Assembly: GCF_009600885.1 (NCBI RefSeq)
Contig: NZ_VCLA01000181.1
Coordinates: 1-64,000, forward strand
Source of the DNA: Streptomyces jumonjinensis
GTDB taxonomy: Bacteria > Actinomycetota > Actinomycetes > Streptomycetales > Streptomycetaceae
Reading direction: 5' to 3'
DNA: 64,000 bases
How positions within the stretch are numbered: the first letter of the stretch is position 1; every line of letters starts with the position of its first letter. The notes beneath the pieces were generated by a model. That model saw only the letters and a list, made by a program, of their open reading frames with translations. It was not told where the DNA came from and searched no databases. Shown piece after piece: positions 26,531 through 34,165 of the stretch. The position numbers and the translations under genes are program-made.

Positions 26531-27189
26531 TGCGGGGTGACCACCTTGTAGTTCTTCGGCACCTGGGCGTCGGGCCTGCGCAGATAGAGCGGCAGCGGCG
26601 GCAGGAAGCCGCTCCCCGAGGGGTCGGCGGCCAGCTTCTCGGCGGCCAGCGACGCCAGGGCCGCGGCCGAGACGTACTCGGGGGCGCGGGCGTCGGTGAA
26701 GGTCTCGGGGTAGAGCAGCGCGCCCGCGCCGACGGCCGGCAGCCCCGCGACCCGCTCGGCGATATCGGCGGGCCGGTCGACGGCGGGCTCGCCCACACGC
26801 TCGCGCGAGGAGGTGTAACGGGCCCAGTAGACCTCTTTGCGGCGGGCGTCGGTCGCCACCGTGAAGGGTTCGTCGAGACCGGAGGCGTAGGCGAGGCCGT
26901 CGAGCGTGCACAGCCCGTACACCGGCACGCCCAGCGCCGAGCCGAAGGTCGCCGCCGTCACCAGGCCGACCCGCAGTCCGGTGTACGGGCCGGGGCCGAC
27001 GCCGGTCACCACGGCGGTGACCGCGTCGAGCTTCACCCCGGCTTCGGCGAGCACCCGGTCGACGGCGGGCAGCAGCAGTTCGCCGTGGCGGCGGGCGTCC
27101 ACACTGCTGGTCTCGGCGACGACGGAGACGCCGTCGTGGAGGGCGGCGGTGACGGCGGGCGTGGCGGTATCTACGGCGAGCAAGAGCAC
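26527..27189 (-). CDS. tsaB: tRNA t6A biosynthesis protein TsaB
   Basis: 220-residue ASKHA-fold partner of TsaD that helps form the t6A-synthesising complex. The N-terminal LLAVDTATPAVTAAL and VVTGVGPGPYTGLRVGL are characteristic; like other TsaB proteins it lacks the metal histidines of TsaD. The GTG start has TAGGCT six bases upstream and no ribosome site, which suggests a leaderless transcript beginning the tsaB-rimI-tsaD unit. Confidence 0.94.
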   Translation of the reverse strand: MLLLAVDTATPAVTAALHDGVSVVAETSSVDARRHGELLLPAVDRVLAEAGVKLDAVTAVVTGVGPGPYTGLRVGLVTAATFGSALGVPVYGLCTLDGLAYASGLDEPFTVATDARRKEVYWARYTSSRERVGEPAVDRPADIAERVAGLPAVGAGALLYPETFTDARAPEYVSAAALASLAAEKLAADPSGSGFLPPLPLYLRRPDAQVPKNYKVVTPQ

Positions 27190-27195
27190 GCGAAC

Positions 27196-27201
27196 AGCCT
27201 A
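27196..27201 (-). promoter_or_regulatory. Probable -10 element of leaderless tsaB
   Basis: TAGGCT on the minus strand fits TAnnnT and ends six bases before the tsaB GTG. The start point would fall on the start codon. Confidence 0.55.
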
Positions 27202-27304
27202 CGGCTCTCGCGCGGGCGGCTGCGGCGTCCCTTCGGAGCGTGCCCCTGCTGCTACGGTCAGCCAAGGACATAAACATTCAAAAGACTACGAAAGGTGGTA
27301 GACG

Positions 27305-27859
27305 GTGGCACGGAGCAGTTCGGGACTGGTGGCCGGACTGGCGGCGACCGCGCTGGCCGTCGTCGGTTTTCTCGCCTATCAGGCGTCCGCGAGCGCACCC
27401 GCCGGCACGCTCGGCAAGGCCCGGTCGCCGAGCGCGGCCCCCACGGTGCCGAGCGTGGAGCAGAAGCCGAAGGACCCGCTGGCGCTGCCCGCGCGCACGA
27501 GTACCGGCACCCGGGTCGTCTATGCGCTCGGGGAGCGGCGCGTATGGCTGGTGACCGGGAAGAAGAGGGTCAGCCGGACCTTCCAGGTGATGCCGTCGAC
27601 CGTGCATCCCAAGCCCGGCTCCTACGCGGTGACCTCGCGGTCGGGGCAGGTGTCGGGGTCGGACGGGGCCGCGATCGAGCATGTGGTGCGGTTCGCGTCG
27701 GTCGACAAGGTGACGATCGGGTTCAGCGCCGCGGTGAACGGGTCGATGTCCGCTCCGGACCCGGAGAAGCGGACCGGCGGAGTGCGGATGCTCCGGTCGG
27801 ACGGTGACTCGATGTGGCGGTTCGCGACCATCGGGACCAAGGTGGTCGTGGTTCCGTAG
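27305..27859 (+). CDS. Membrane-anchored L,D-transpeptidase-like protein lacking catalytic residues
   Basis: 184 residues: an N-terminal hydrophobic anchor (LVAGLAATALAVVGFLAYQA), a Pro/Ala linker, then a domain from about residue 65. It begins RVVYALGERRVWLV and ends TGGVRMLRSDGDSMWRF...TIGTKVVVV, which lines up with the YkuD fold's SHGCxRM...VGTPV end. The His and Cys of the motif are replaced (T-G-G in place of H-G-C), and the other active-site His is not visible. It should sit outside the membrane and bind peptidoglycan rather than cross-link it. GTG start with GAAAGGTG upstream. Confidence 0.75.
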   Translation: MARSSSGLVAGLAATALAVVGFLAYQASASAPAGTLGKARSPSAAPTVPSVEQKPKDPLALPARTSTGTRVVYALGERRVWLVTGKKRVSRTFQVMPSTVHPKPGSYAVTSRSGQVSGSDGAAIEHVVRFASVDKVTIGFSAAVNGSMSAPDPEKRTGGVRMLRSDGDSMWRFATIGTKVVVVP

Positions 27860-28035
27860 CGGTACGGAGGCGGGGGCGCGGGCTACTCGTACGGGGGCGG
27901 ACGGCGGGGTCGAATGCCACCCGATCGGGGGTATCGCGACACGGGGTACCGCGTCCCGTCCTGACCCGAGGGCGGTCCCGACCCGTCCGAAGGGCGTCCC
28001 GTCCCGCCCCGCCCTGAACTCAGACCCAGACTCTC

Positions 28036-28077
28036 GGACTCGGACTCCCGGACTCGGACTCCCGGACTCGGACTCAG
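28036..28077. repeat. Three tandem 14-bp repeats
   Basis: GGACTCGGACTCCC is repeated at 28036 and 28050, with a final copy at 28064 that changes at its end. Each unit itself holds two GGACTC hexamers. The array runs into the stop of the 97-residue gene. The 214 bases 27860-28073 hold nothing else recognised. Confidence 0.85.
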
Positions 28078-28367
28078 GCGGCGTCGCGCCCCGCCCTGCC
28101 CTCCGTGACGGTGGACGAGCGCTGCGGCAGGTCCGGGCGCGGCGGGGTGGAGACCGCGGTGGCCGCCGCGCAGGACGCCAGCAGATCCCTCATCGAGAAC
28201 ACCGAAGGCGCCGGGCTTGTTGACGCCGCCGGGCCCTCGGGGATTCCCGGGACTCCCTGGATTCCAGAGAGCTGTGCGATGTGCGCGGCCCGGGCGACGG
28301 CCGGGGCCGATGGCTTCGGCGGCTCGGCCGGCCGCCGTGACTGGGACTCGCGCTCGGACGCCGGCAT
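28074..28367 (-). CDS. Small conserved-looking protein behind an iron-box-like site
   Basis: 97 residues with no recognised family. The first part is polar and Pro/Arg-rich, the middle is AHIAQLSGIQGVPGIPEG, and the most structured part is the helix-like SMRDLLASCAAATAVSTPP with one cysteine. No signal peptide is seen. It is accepted as a gene because AGGAGG lies six bases before the ATG and a GTTAGGT/ACCTAAC operator-like repeat lies 32 bases upstream. Likely made under iron limitation, if the operator reading is right. Confidence 0.7.
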   Translation of the reverse strand: MPASERESQSRRPAEPPKPSAPAVARAAHIAQLSGIQGVPGIPEGPAASTSPAPSVFSMRDLLASCAAATAVSTPPRPDLPQRSSTVTEGRAGRDAA

Positions 28368-28398
28368 GGTTGCCTCCTGGCTCGCGGGGGCAGGCTTT

Positions 28399-28414
28399 GT
28401 TAGGTAGACCTAAC
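28399..28414. promoter_or_regulatory. Iron-box-like inverted repeat (DmdR/IdeR type)
   Basis: GTTAGGT-AG-ACCTAAC is a perfect inverted repeat. Aligned to the 19-base consensus TTAGGTTAGGCTAACCTAA it matches 13 positions, though its symmetry axis differs. It lies where a repressor would block the small gene's transcription. Confidence 0.6.
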
Positions 28415-28466
28415 TTGTTCTCGCGTACCATGTGACCACGCACGGCACGGCCCGCGCAACATTTTC

Positions 28467-28481
28467 CCGACAATCTGTCGG
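28467..28481. promoter_or_regulatory. Inverted repeat CCGACA-N3-TGTCGG
   Basis: Perfect six-base arms in an AT-richer patch about 100 bases upstream of the 97-residue gene. It could be a second operator or a weak terminator; the binding factor is unknown. Confidence 0.4.
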
Positions 28482-28642
28482 AATATCCAGAGGCGCGGGC
28501 CCGCGTGTCCGACGGGCGGGAGCGTACGCCCGGATCGCCCGCCCGATCGCCCGTTCCGCCCGCTTTTCTCCGGCTGCCGAGAGCTGTCCGGCTACTGAGA
28601 TTTCTCCTGAGATTCTCCGGCTACTGAGATCTCTCCGGCCGC

Positions 28643-29155
28643 TCAGACGACGGCGGTGAGATCCACGTCCGCCCAGCGCGCGCCGAAGCCGGTGAGGGTG
28701 ACCGTGCGCCGCTCGTCGTCGGTGTCGCCGACGACCCGGTGGATCACCACATGCAGCCGGCCGTCCGAGAGGTCCTCGACCTTGCCGTCACCCCACTCCA
28801 CGACCACCACCGAATCCGGCAGCGAGACGTCGAGATCGAGATCCTCCATCTCGTCCAGACCGCCGCCGAGCCGGTAGGCGTCCACATGGACCAGGGCGGG
28901 GCCGCCCGTCAGCGAGGGGTGGACCCGGGCAATGACGAAGGTGGGCGAAGTGACCGCGCCACGCACTCCGAGGCCCTCTCCGAGGCCCCGGGTCAGGGTG
29001 GTCTTGCCCGCGCCCAGCTCACCGGTGAGCATCACCAGATCGCCGGGGCGCAGCAGTTTCGCGAGCCTGCGTCCCAGGTCCCGCATCTCTTCGGCGGAGT
29101 CGACGGCGAGCTGAGCGGCGGAGGTCTCAGCGGCCGGGCTGTGCGGTGCTTCCAT
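28643..29155 (-). CDS. tsaE: tRNA t6A biosynthesis ATPase TsaE
   Basis: 170-residue P-loop ATPase that cycles the TsaB-TsaD complex. The Walker A is GELGAGKTT, followed by TSPTFVIARVH and the VHVDAYRLGG segment. The ATG at 29155 lies inside the 3' end of the upstream hydrolase gene (29-base overlap), so it is probably cotranscribed with it; TAACGT eight bases before the ATG could also be a private -10. It is separated from tsaB by two unrelated genes. Confidence 0.93.
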   Translation of the reverse strand: MEAPHSPAAETSAAQLAVDSAEEMRDLGRRLAKLLRPGDLVMLTGELGAGKTTLTRGLGEGLGVRGAVTSPTFVIARVHPSLTGGPALVHVDAYRLGGGLDEMEDLDLDVSLPDSVVVVEWGDGKVEDLSDGRLHVVIHRVVGDTDDERRTVTLTGFGARWADVDLTAVV

Positions 29156-30362
29156 ACGGGCCAACGTTAGCGGCTGCGGGCATCGCCCCGACGCGGGCGA
29201 GCAGGTCCGCCAGCCGGTCGGTGACCGCCTCCGGGTGCTCCAGCATCACCAGATGCCCGGCGTCCGGCACGATGACCAGTTCGGCGGCGGGCAGCAGATC
29301 GGCGATCGCCTCGCTGTGGGCGCTGGGGGTGACCAGGTCCCGGTCCCCCGCGAGGACCAGCACCGGCATCTCACGGAAGACGGCGAGGGCGGCGGCCTTG
29401 TCGTGCTCGTCGAAGGCGGGGTAGAACTCCGCGACCACGTCGATGGGGGTGCTCTCGATCATCCGCTCGGCGAACCGGGCGACGGCGGGGTCCACGTCCT
29501 TGGAGGAGAACGAGTACCGCTTGATCAGGCCGGCGAACAGATCGGCGGTGGCATGGCGGCCACGCTCCACCAGCTCGGCCCGGGAGCCGAGGGCCCTGAG
29601 CACACCGGGCAGCACCCGGCGCACCGCGTTGACCCCGGCGACCGGCAGACCGTAGTGGACCTCGCCGAGCTTTCCGCTGGAGGTGCCGACGAAGGCGACG
29701 CCGACGACCCGGTCCCGTACCAGCTCGGGGAAGTGTTCGGCCAGCGCCATGATCGTCATCCCGCCCATGGAGTGCCCGACCAGCACCAGCGGGCCCTCGG
29801 GGGCCGCCGCGTCGATGACGGCCTTCAGATCGCGGCCCAGCTGATCGATGGAGACGGGCGTCCGGTCCGGCCCCAACTGGGCGGCTCCGCGGGCGGAACG
29901 GCCGTGGCTGCGCTGATCCCAGTGGACGGTGCGCACCAGCCCGCGCAGGGCGGAGCGCTGGAAGTGCCAGGCGTCCTGGCTGAGGCAGTAGCCATGGCTG
30001 AAGACGACGGTGACGGGGGCGGGGGCCTTACGGCCGAAGAGCCTGCGACGGCGCGGAGCGCCCGCTTCCGGGTCGAGGTCGTCGGACTCGTAGTAGAGCC
30101 GGGTGCCGTCGTCGGCGAGCGCCTGGCCGGGGGTGCCGCGCAGCGAGCCGTAGGGCCCCGAGGCGTCGAGCGCGAGCCGGGCCTTCTTGCGGACACCGCG
30201 GCTGACCGTGAGCCGCTCGATGGCGACGCCGGCGGCGGCGCCCGCGGCGATCACGCCTATCGCGGCCCCGGCGATGCCCGCCCTGCGCCATGTGCCCGGC
30301 CCGGCGACGGCCGCGGCACTCGCCGCGATCGCCACGGCGTCACCCGTGCTGGTCTCGCTCAC
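29127..30362 (-). CDS. Alpha/beta hydrolase with N-terminal membrane segment
   Basis: 411 residues. The nucleophile elbow is GHSMGG, the oxyanion region is FSHGYCLSQDAWHFQ, and the acid and His lie in AGDRDLVTP and PDAGHLVMLEHPE, so the triad is complete. A hydrophobic segment at about residues 28-50 (GIAGAAIGVIAAGAAAGVAI) suggests membrane attachment. The substrate is unknown, probably a lipid or ester. The GTG start has GAGGAG upstream. It sits between alr and tsaE in a constant Streptomyces order. Confidence 0.9.
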   Translation of the reverse strand: MSETSTGDAVAIAASAAAVAGPGTWRRAGIAGAAIGVIAAGAAAGVAIERLTVSRGVRKKARLALDASGPYGSLRGTPGQALADDGTRLYYESDDLDPEAGAPRRRRLFGRKAPAPVTVVFSHGYCLSQDAWHFQRSALRGLVRTVHWDQRSHGRSARGAAQLGPDRTPVSIDQLGRDLKAVIDAAAPEGPLVLVGHSMGGMTIMALAEHFPELVRDRVVGVAFVGTSSGKLGEVHYGLPVAGVNAVRRVLPGVLRALGSRAELVERGRHATADLFAGLIKRYSFSSKDVDPAVARFAERMIESTPIDVVAEFYPAFDEHDKAAALAVFREMPVLVLAGDRDLVTPSAHSEAIADLLPAAELVIVPDAGHLVMLEHPEAVTDRLADLLARVGAMPAAANVGPYGSTAQPGR

Positions 30363-30433
30363 CGTGCCGCTCTCCTCGTCTCGCCTCGTCGCCGGGCCCC
30401 CGGGGGCTGTCGTTCAGATCCGAACGGAAGACC

Positions 30434-31576
30434 TCAGCCGTCCAGATAGACGCGGGGGACCCGCTTGCCGATGCGGGTGACGATCTCGTACGCGATGGTG
30501 TCGGCGGCCTGCGCCCAGTCCTCGGCGGTCGGCTCGCCCCGGGTGCCCGGTCCGAAGAGCAGGGCCTCGGCACCCTCGTCGATCTTCTGCCCGCCGAGGT
30601 CGACGATGAACTGGTCCATGGCGATCCGGCCCGCGGCGCTGTACCGGCGACCGCCCACCAGGACGGGGCCCCGGCCGGAGGCATGGCGGGGGATGCCGTC
30701 CCCGTAGCCGACGGGGATGAGGGCGAGGGTGGTCTCGTCCTCGGTGATGTAGTGGTGGCCATAGCTGACGCCATGGCCCGCGGGGACGCGCTTGACCAGG
30801 GCTACGGACGCGGCGAGCGTCATGACGGGCCGCAGCCCGAGCTCCTCGCTGGTGCCCAGCTCGGGGCTGGGCGACACGCCGTACATCGCGACACCGGTCC
30901 GCACCAGGTCGAAGTGGGCCTCGGGGAGGGTGAGGGCGGCCGGGGAGTTGGCCAGATGGCGGACCTCGGGGTCGACGCCCTCCTTCTCGGCGTAGGCGAC
31001 CATCTCGCGGAACGCGGTGAGCTGGTGGGCGATGGAGGGGTGGCCGGGCTCGTCGGCGCAGGCGAAGTGCGACCAGAGGCCGGTGACCTTGACGACGCCC
31101 TCGGCCTCGGCGGCGAGCGCGGCGGCGACCAGCTCGGGCCAGTCGGCGGGCTGGCAGCCGTTGCGCCCGAGGCCGGTGTCGGCTTTGAGCTGGATACGGG
31201 CGGGCCGCCCGGCCGCGCGGGCGGCGGCGGTGACCTCGGTGAGCGCCCACAGGGCGCTCACGGACATGTCGAGATCGGCTTCGACGCCCTCACGCCAGGG
31301 GTCGCCCGGGGTCCACAGCCAGCACATGATCCGTCCCTGGATCCCGGCGGCACGGAGGGCGAGGGCTTCCTGCGGGGTGGCGGTCCCGATCCAGGTCGCT
31401 CCGGCCTCCAGGGCCGCCCGCGCGCAGGGCAGCGCGCCATGCCCGTACCCGTCCGACTTCACGACGGCCATGAGGGCTGCACGGGGCGCGCGGGCACGGA
31501 GCGAGCGCACATTGGCGCGCAGCGCGGCGAGGTCGATCTCGGCACGGACTCGGATGGGCGGCGGTGTCTGTGTCAT
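30434..31576 (-). CDS. alr: Alanine racemase
   Basis: PLP enzyme converting L- to D-alanine for peptidoglycan. The 380 residues open with the family start VRAEIDLAALRANV. The PLP lysine lies in AVVKSDGYGHGA and the second-base region in MYGVSPSP. The ATG at 31576 is used because family similarity begins just after it; ribosome pairing is poor (GGGCG). It precedes the alpha/beta hydrolase gene by 71 bases on the same strand. Confidence 0.95.
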   Translation of the reverse strand: MTQTPPPIRVRAEIDLAALRANVRSLRARAPRAALMAVVKSDGYGHGALPCARAALEAGATWIGTATPQEALALRAAGIQGRIMCWLWTPGDPWREGVEADLDMSVSALWALTEVTAAARAAGRPARIQLKADTGLGRNGCQPADWPELVAAALAAEAEGVVKVTGLWSHFACADEPGHPSIAHQLTAFREMVAYAEKEGVDPEVRHLANSPAALTLPEAHFDLVRTGVAMYGVSPSPELGTSEELGLRPVMTLAASVALVKRVPAGHGVSYGHHYITEDETTLALIPVGYGDGIPRHASGRGPVLVGGRRYSAAGRIAMDQFIVDLGGQKIDEGAEALLFGPGTRGEPTAEDWAQAADTIAYEIVTRIGKRVPRVYLDG

Positions 31577-31907
31577 CGCGCCCAGTCTCTCAGAGGGGTA
31601 CGACACCTCCCGGGCGGCAGGTCCCGGTTTCCCCCGGCCCGCCCGTGTGCCCTTGATCACGACCCACCCCGACGCCCCCGGCCCTGGACGACCACCCGCC
31701 TGGGCCCGTACCTCCGGCGACCACCGGCCAGGGCCCCGGGCGACCACCGACCGAGACCCCTCACCTCCCGTCCGACCGACTCAAACAGCGGTCCGGCCCG
31801 GCCGACCGACTCAAACAGCGGTCCGGCCCAGCCGACCTGAACCGAGTGGGCCCGCAGCCCGCTCAGCCGCCCCGTACATCCCGTACATCCCGTACATCCC
31901 GTACGCC
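31577..31907. other. alr-nnr intergenic region rich in repeats
   Basis: 331 bases without a supported gene. It holds a 30-bp tandem duplication, a 9-bp array and CGACCACCG-type degenerate repeats between 31680 and 31760. The alr promoter should lie near its left end. Confidence 0.6.
31772..31831. repeat. Tandem duplication of a 30-bp unit
   Basis: Two adjacent units, each containing CGACTCAAACAGCGGTCCGG, start at 31772 and 31802 and differ at one position near the end. Confidence 0.92.
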
Positions 31908-31908
31908 C
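31873..31908. repeat. 9-bp tandem array at the end of nnr
   Basis: CGTACATCC occurs three times exactly from 31873, then as CGTACGCCC, running into the nnr stop codon. Related 9-base units continue inside nnr and give its C-terminal DVQDARDVRDV. Confidence 0.85.
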
Positions 31909-33374
31909 TACCCCTCCCGCACATCTCTCACATCTCTCGCATCCTGCACATCCCGCCACGCCCCCGGCAGGGCCTCCCCCACCTCGTACGACGTGATCGG
32001 AACACCCTTCGCCGACGCGTGCCGGGCCGCCAGGCCGTGGAGGTAGGCGGCGACCGAGCCCGCGTCATAGGCGCCCAGCCCCGCGGCGAGCAGGGAGCCC
32101 GTCAGGCCCGCGAGGACATCGCCGCTGCCGGCCGTGGCCAGCCAGGGGGTGCCCATCGGGTTCGCCCGGACCGGGAGAGCCCCATCCGGCGCGGCGACGA
32201 GTGTGGTCGAGCCCTTGAGCAGCACGGTCGCCCCATAGCGCGAGGCCAGCTCCCGCACCGACGCCAGCCGCGCCGCCTCGACCTCCGCACGGTCCACCCC
32301 GAGCAGCGCCGCCGCCTCCCCCGCATGCGGGGTCAGCAGGGTCGGCGCGCTCCGCCGCCGGACGGCCGAGGCGTCCAGCGGGCGCAGCCCGTCCGCGTCC
32401 ACCAGCACCGGTACGTCGGAGGCGAGGATCTCCGCCACCGCGCCCGTCTCGTCCCCGAGCCCGGGCCCGACGACCCACGCCTGCACCCGGCCGGCCTTCG
32501 CGGGCGGCCCCGCGTGGACGAGGGCCTCGGGGAAGCGGGCGATCACGGCCTCGCCCGCGTGGCCGACGTACCGCACCGCCCCCGCGCCCCCGCGCAGCGC
32601 GCCCGCGACCGCCAGCACCGCCGCGCCCGGGTAGCGCGCCGACCCGGCGGCGATGCCGACGACCCCGCGCCGGTACTTGTCGCTCTCGCCGACCGGTTCG
32701 GGCAGCAGCAGCGCCACGTCCTCGTGCTGGAGCGCCGCGATCTCCGGCACGGAGGGAAGGTGCGGTTCGAGGCCGATGTCCACCAGCCGTACGGTCCCCG
32801 CGTACTCCCGCGCCGGGTCGATCAGCAGCCCCGGCTTGTACGCGCCGAAGGCGATCGTCGCGTCCGCGCGCAGCGCCTCGCCGCGCACCTCGCCGCTGTC
32901 GGCCTCCACCCCGCTCGGCAGATCGACGGCGACGACGACGGCGTTGGAGCCGCGCGCAGCGCGGGCGACGGGGACGGCGTCGGGCCGCAGCCCGCCGCTG
33001 CCGCCGATGCCGGTGATGCCGTCGAGGACCAGATCGGCCGAGGCCAGCACCTCGAAGGGGTCGTCGGCGATCCGTCCGCCCGCGCCGGTGAGGGCGGCGA
33101 GCCCGCCGGGGTGGGTGCGGTCCGGGGCGAGGAGTACGGCGCTCACGCCCGCGCCGCGGCGGGCGAGCCGCGCGCCCGCGTAGAGCGCGTCACCGCCGTT
33201 GGCCCCGCTGCCGATGAGCAGGACGACCCGGGCCCCGTACACCCGGCCCAGCAGCCCGGCGCAGGCGGCGGCGAGCCCGGCGGCGGCCCGCTGCATCAGC
33301 GCGCCCTCCGGGAGCTGCGCCATCAGCTCTTCCTCGGCGGTTCTGACGGTCTCCACACGGTAAGCGGTACGCAT
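31908..33374 (-). CDS. nnr: Bifunctional NAD(P)H-hydrate repair enzyme
   Basis: Repairs damaged NAD(P)H hydrates: the N-terminal half is the epimerase (ALMQRAAAGLAA; GSGANGGDALYAG), and the C-terminal half is the ADP/ATP-dependent dehydratase (LTPHAGEAAALLG; WLATAGSGDVLAGLTG). 488 residues is the normal fused length. ATG at 33374 follows a GGGGG run. The last 15 residues are the low-complexity DVQDARDVRDVREG, produced by 9-bp DNA repeats that continue past the stop. Confidence 0.94.
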   Translation of the reverse strand: MRTAYRVETVRTAEEELMAQLPEGALMQRAAAGLAAACAGLLGRVYGARVVLLIGSGANGGDALYAGARLARRGAGVSAVLLAPDRTHPGGLAALTGAGGRIADDPFEVLASADLVLDGITGIGGSGGLRPDAVPVARAARGSNAVVVAVDLPSGVEADSGEVRGEALRADATIAFGAYKPGLLIDPAREYAGTVRLVDIGLEPHLPSVPEIAALQHEDVALLLPEPVGESDKYRRGVVGIAAGSARYPGAAVLAVAGALRGGAGAVRYVGHAGEAVIARFPEALVHAGPPAKAGRVQAWVVGPGLGDETGAVAEILASDVPVLVDADGLRPLDASAVRRRSAPTLLTPHAGEAAALLGVDRAEVEAARLASVRELASRYGATVLLKGSTTLVAAPDGALPVRANPMGTPWLATAGSGDVLAGLTGSLLAAGLGAYDAGSVAAYLHGLAARHASAKGVPITSYEVGEALPGAWRDVQDARDVRDVREG

Positions 33375-33507
33375 GCCCCCGAGTCTGCCCCAGCGCTCAC
33401 CGCCGCGCCCCCGGGGCGTACCGACGTGCCACGGGTGGCTCAATTCCACGGGTCGGGCGAGAAGTTGACCACAGCCCCCGCCGGACGGCCCGGGACTTCC
33501 CGGAGGG

Positions 33508-33536
33508 TTGACGAACCCTCAAGGTGAACTTAGGTT
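33508..33536 (+). promoter_or_regulatory. Promoter of the surface-protein locus
   Basis: TTGACG at 33508-33513, 17 bases, then TAGGTT at 33531-33536, a good fit to the vegetative consensus TTGAC and TAnnnT. The -35 lies in a small perfect repeat GAGGGTT-GACG-AACCCTC. Confidence 0.7.
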
Positions 33537-33548
33537 TGCCTTACCTAA
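33530..33548. promoter_or_regulatory. Iron box (DmdR1/IdeR operator)
   Basis: TTAGGTTTGCCTTACCTAA matches 16 of 19 positions of TTAGGTTAGGCTAACCTAA, and with flanks forms exact 8-base arms, ACTTAGGT and ACCTAAGT. It covers the -10 hexamer, as expected for an iron-dependent repressor. Confidence 0.82.
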
Positions 33549-33593
33549 GTGACCCGCTCATTCGCGTGTCGCACTCCGAAAGGTGTACTTTCC

Positions 33594-34163
33594 ATGCGCT
33601 CTGCCGCCCGTACCGCTTCCCGCGCCACCGTCGCCGTACTCGGAGCAGCCGCCCTCACCCTGGGCCTCGCCTCCTCCGCGTCCGCGGCCACCGTCAACCG
33701 CACCATCAGCGACGGCGGTTCCTACACCCTCTCGGTGACGGCGCCGTCCACGGCCCCGGCGTCCGGCGCCAATGTGAACGTCACCGGCAGCGGCTTCAAC
33801 CAGGCGCAGGGCATCTATGTGGGCCTGTGCGCGGTGCCCGCGGGCGTCGACGTCAATAACCAGTCCACCTGGAACAGCAAGCCCACCCCGTGTCTGGGCG
33901 GCCAGGACGAGACCGGCTCCACCGGCGCCTCGCACTGGATCAACAACGAGTGGCACTGGATGTCCCCGAACAACGCCTCTCCCTACACCTCCGGCGCGGG
34001 CGGCACCGGCGGCTTCAATGTGAACATCCACGTCAAGGCGAAGATCAACGCCAGCGTCACCTGCGGCCAGTCCGGCGTCACCTGTGCCATCGTCACCCGC
34101 GCCGACCACTTCGACAGCAACGACCGCAAGTACGATGTCTACGTTCCGGTGACCTTCTCCTAA
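33594..34163 (+). CDS. Iron-box-controlled secreted Ig-like protein with four cysteines
   Basis: 189 residues with a clear signal peptide (basic start, hydrophobic core, cleavage near ASA-A at 31). The mature domain has two cysteine pairs, YVGLCAVP...PCLGG and VTCGQSGVTCAIV, with the GSGFNQAQGIYVGLCAV strand pattern reminiscent of the neocarzinostatin-type Ig fold. A His/Trp-rich loop (HWINNEWHWM) might bind metal or heme. The ATG at 33594 has AAAGG ten bases upstream. It is first in an operon with a larger surface protein carrying the same domain. Function unknown. Confidence 0.85.
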   Translation: MRSAARTASRATVAVLGAAALTLGLASSASAATVNRTISDGGSYTLSVTAPSTAPASGANVNVTGSGFNQAQGIYVGLCAVPAGVDVNNQSTWNSKPTPCLGGQDETGSTGASHWINNEWHWMSPNNASPYTSGAGGTGGFNVNIHVKAKINASVTCGQSGVTCAIVTRADHFDSNDRKYDVYVPVTFS

Positions 34164-34165
34164 TC

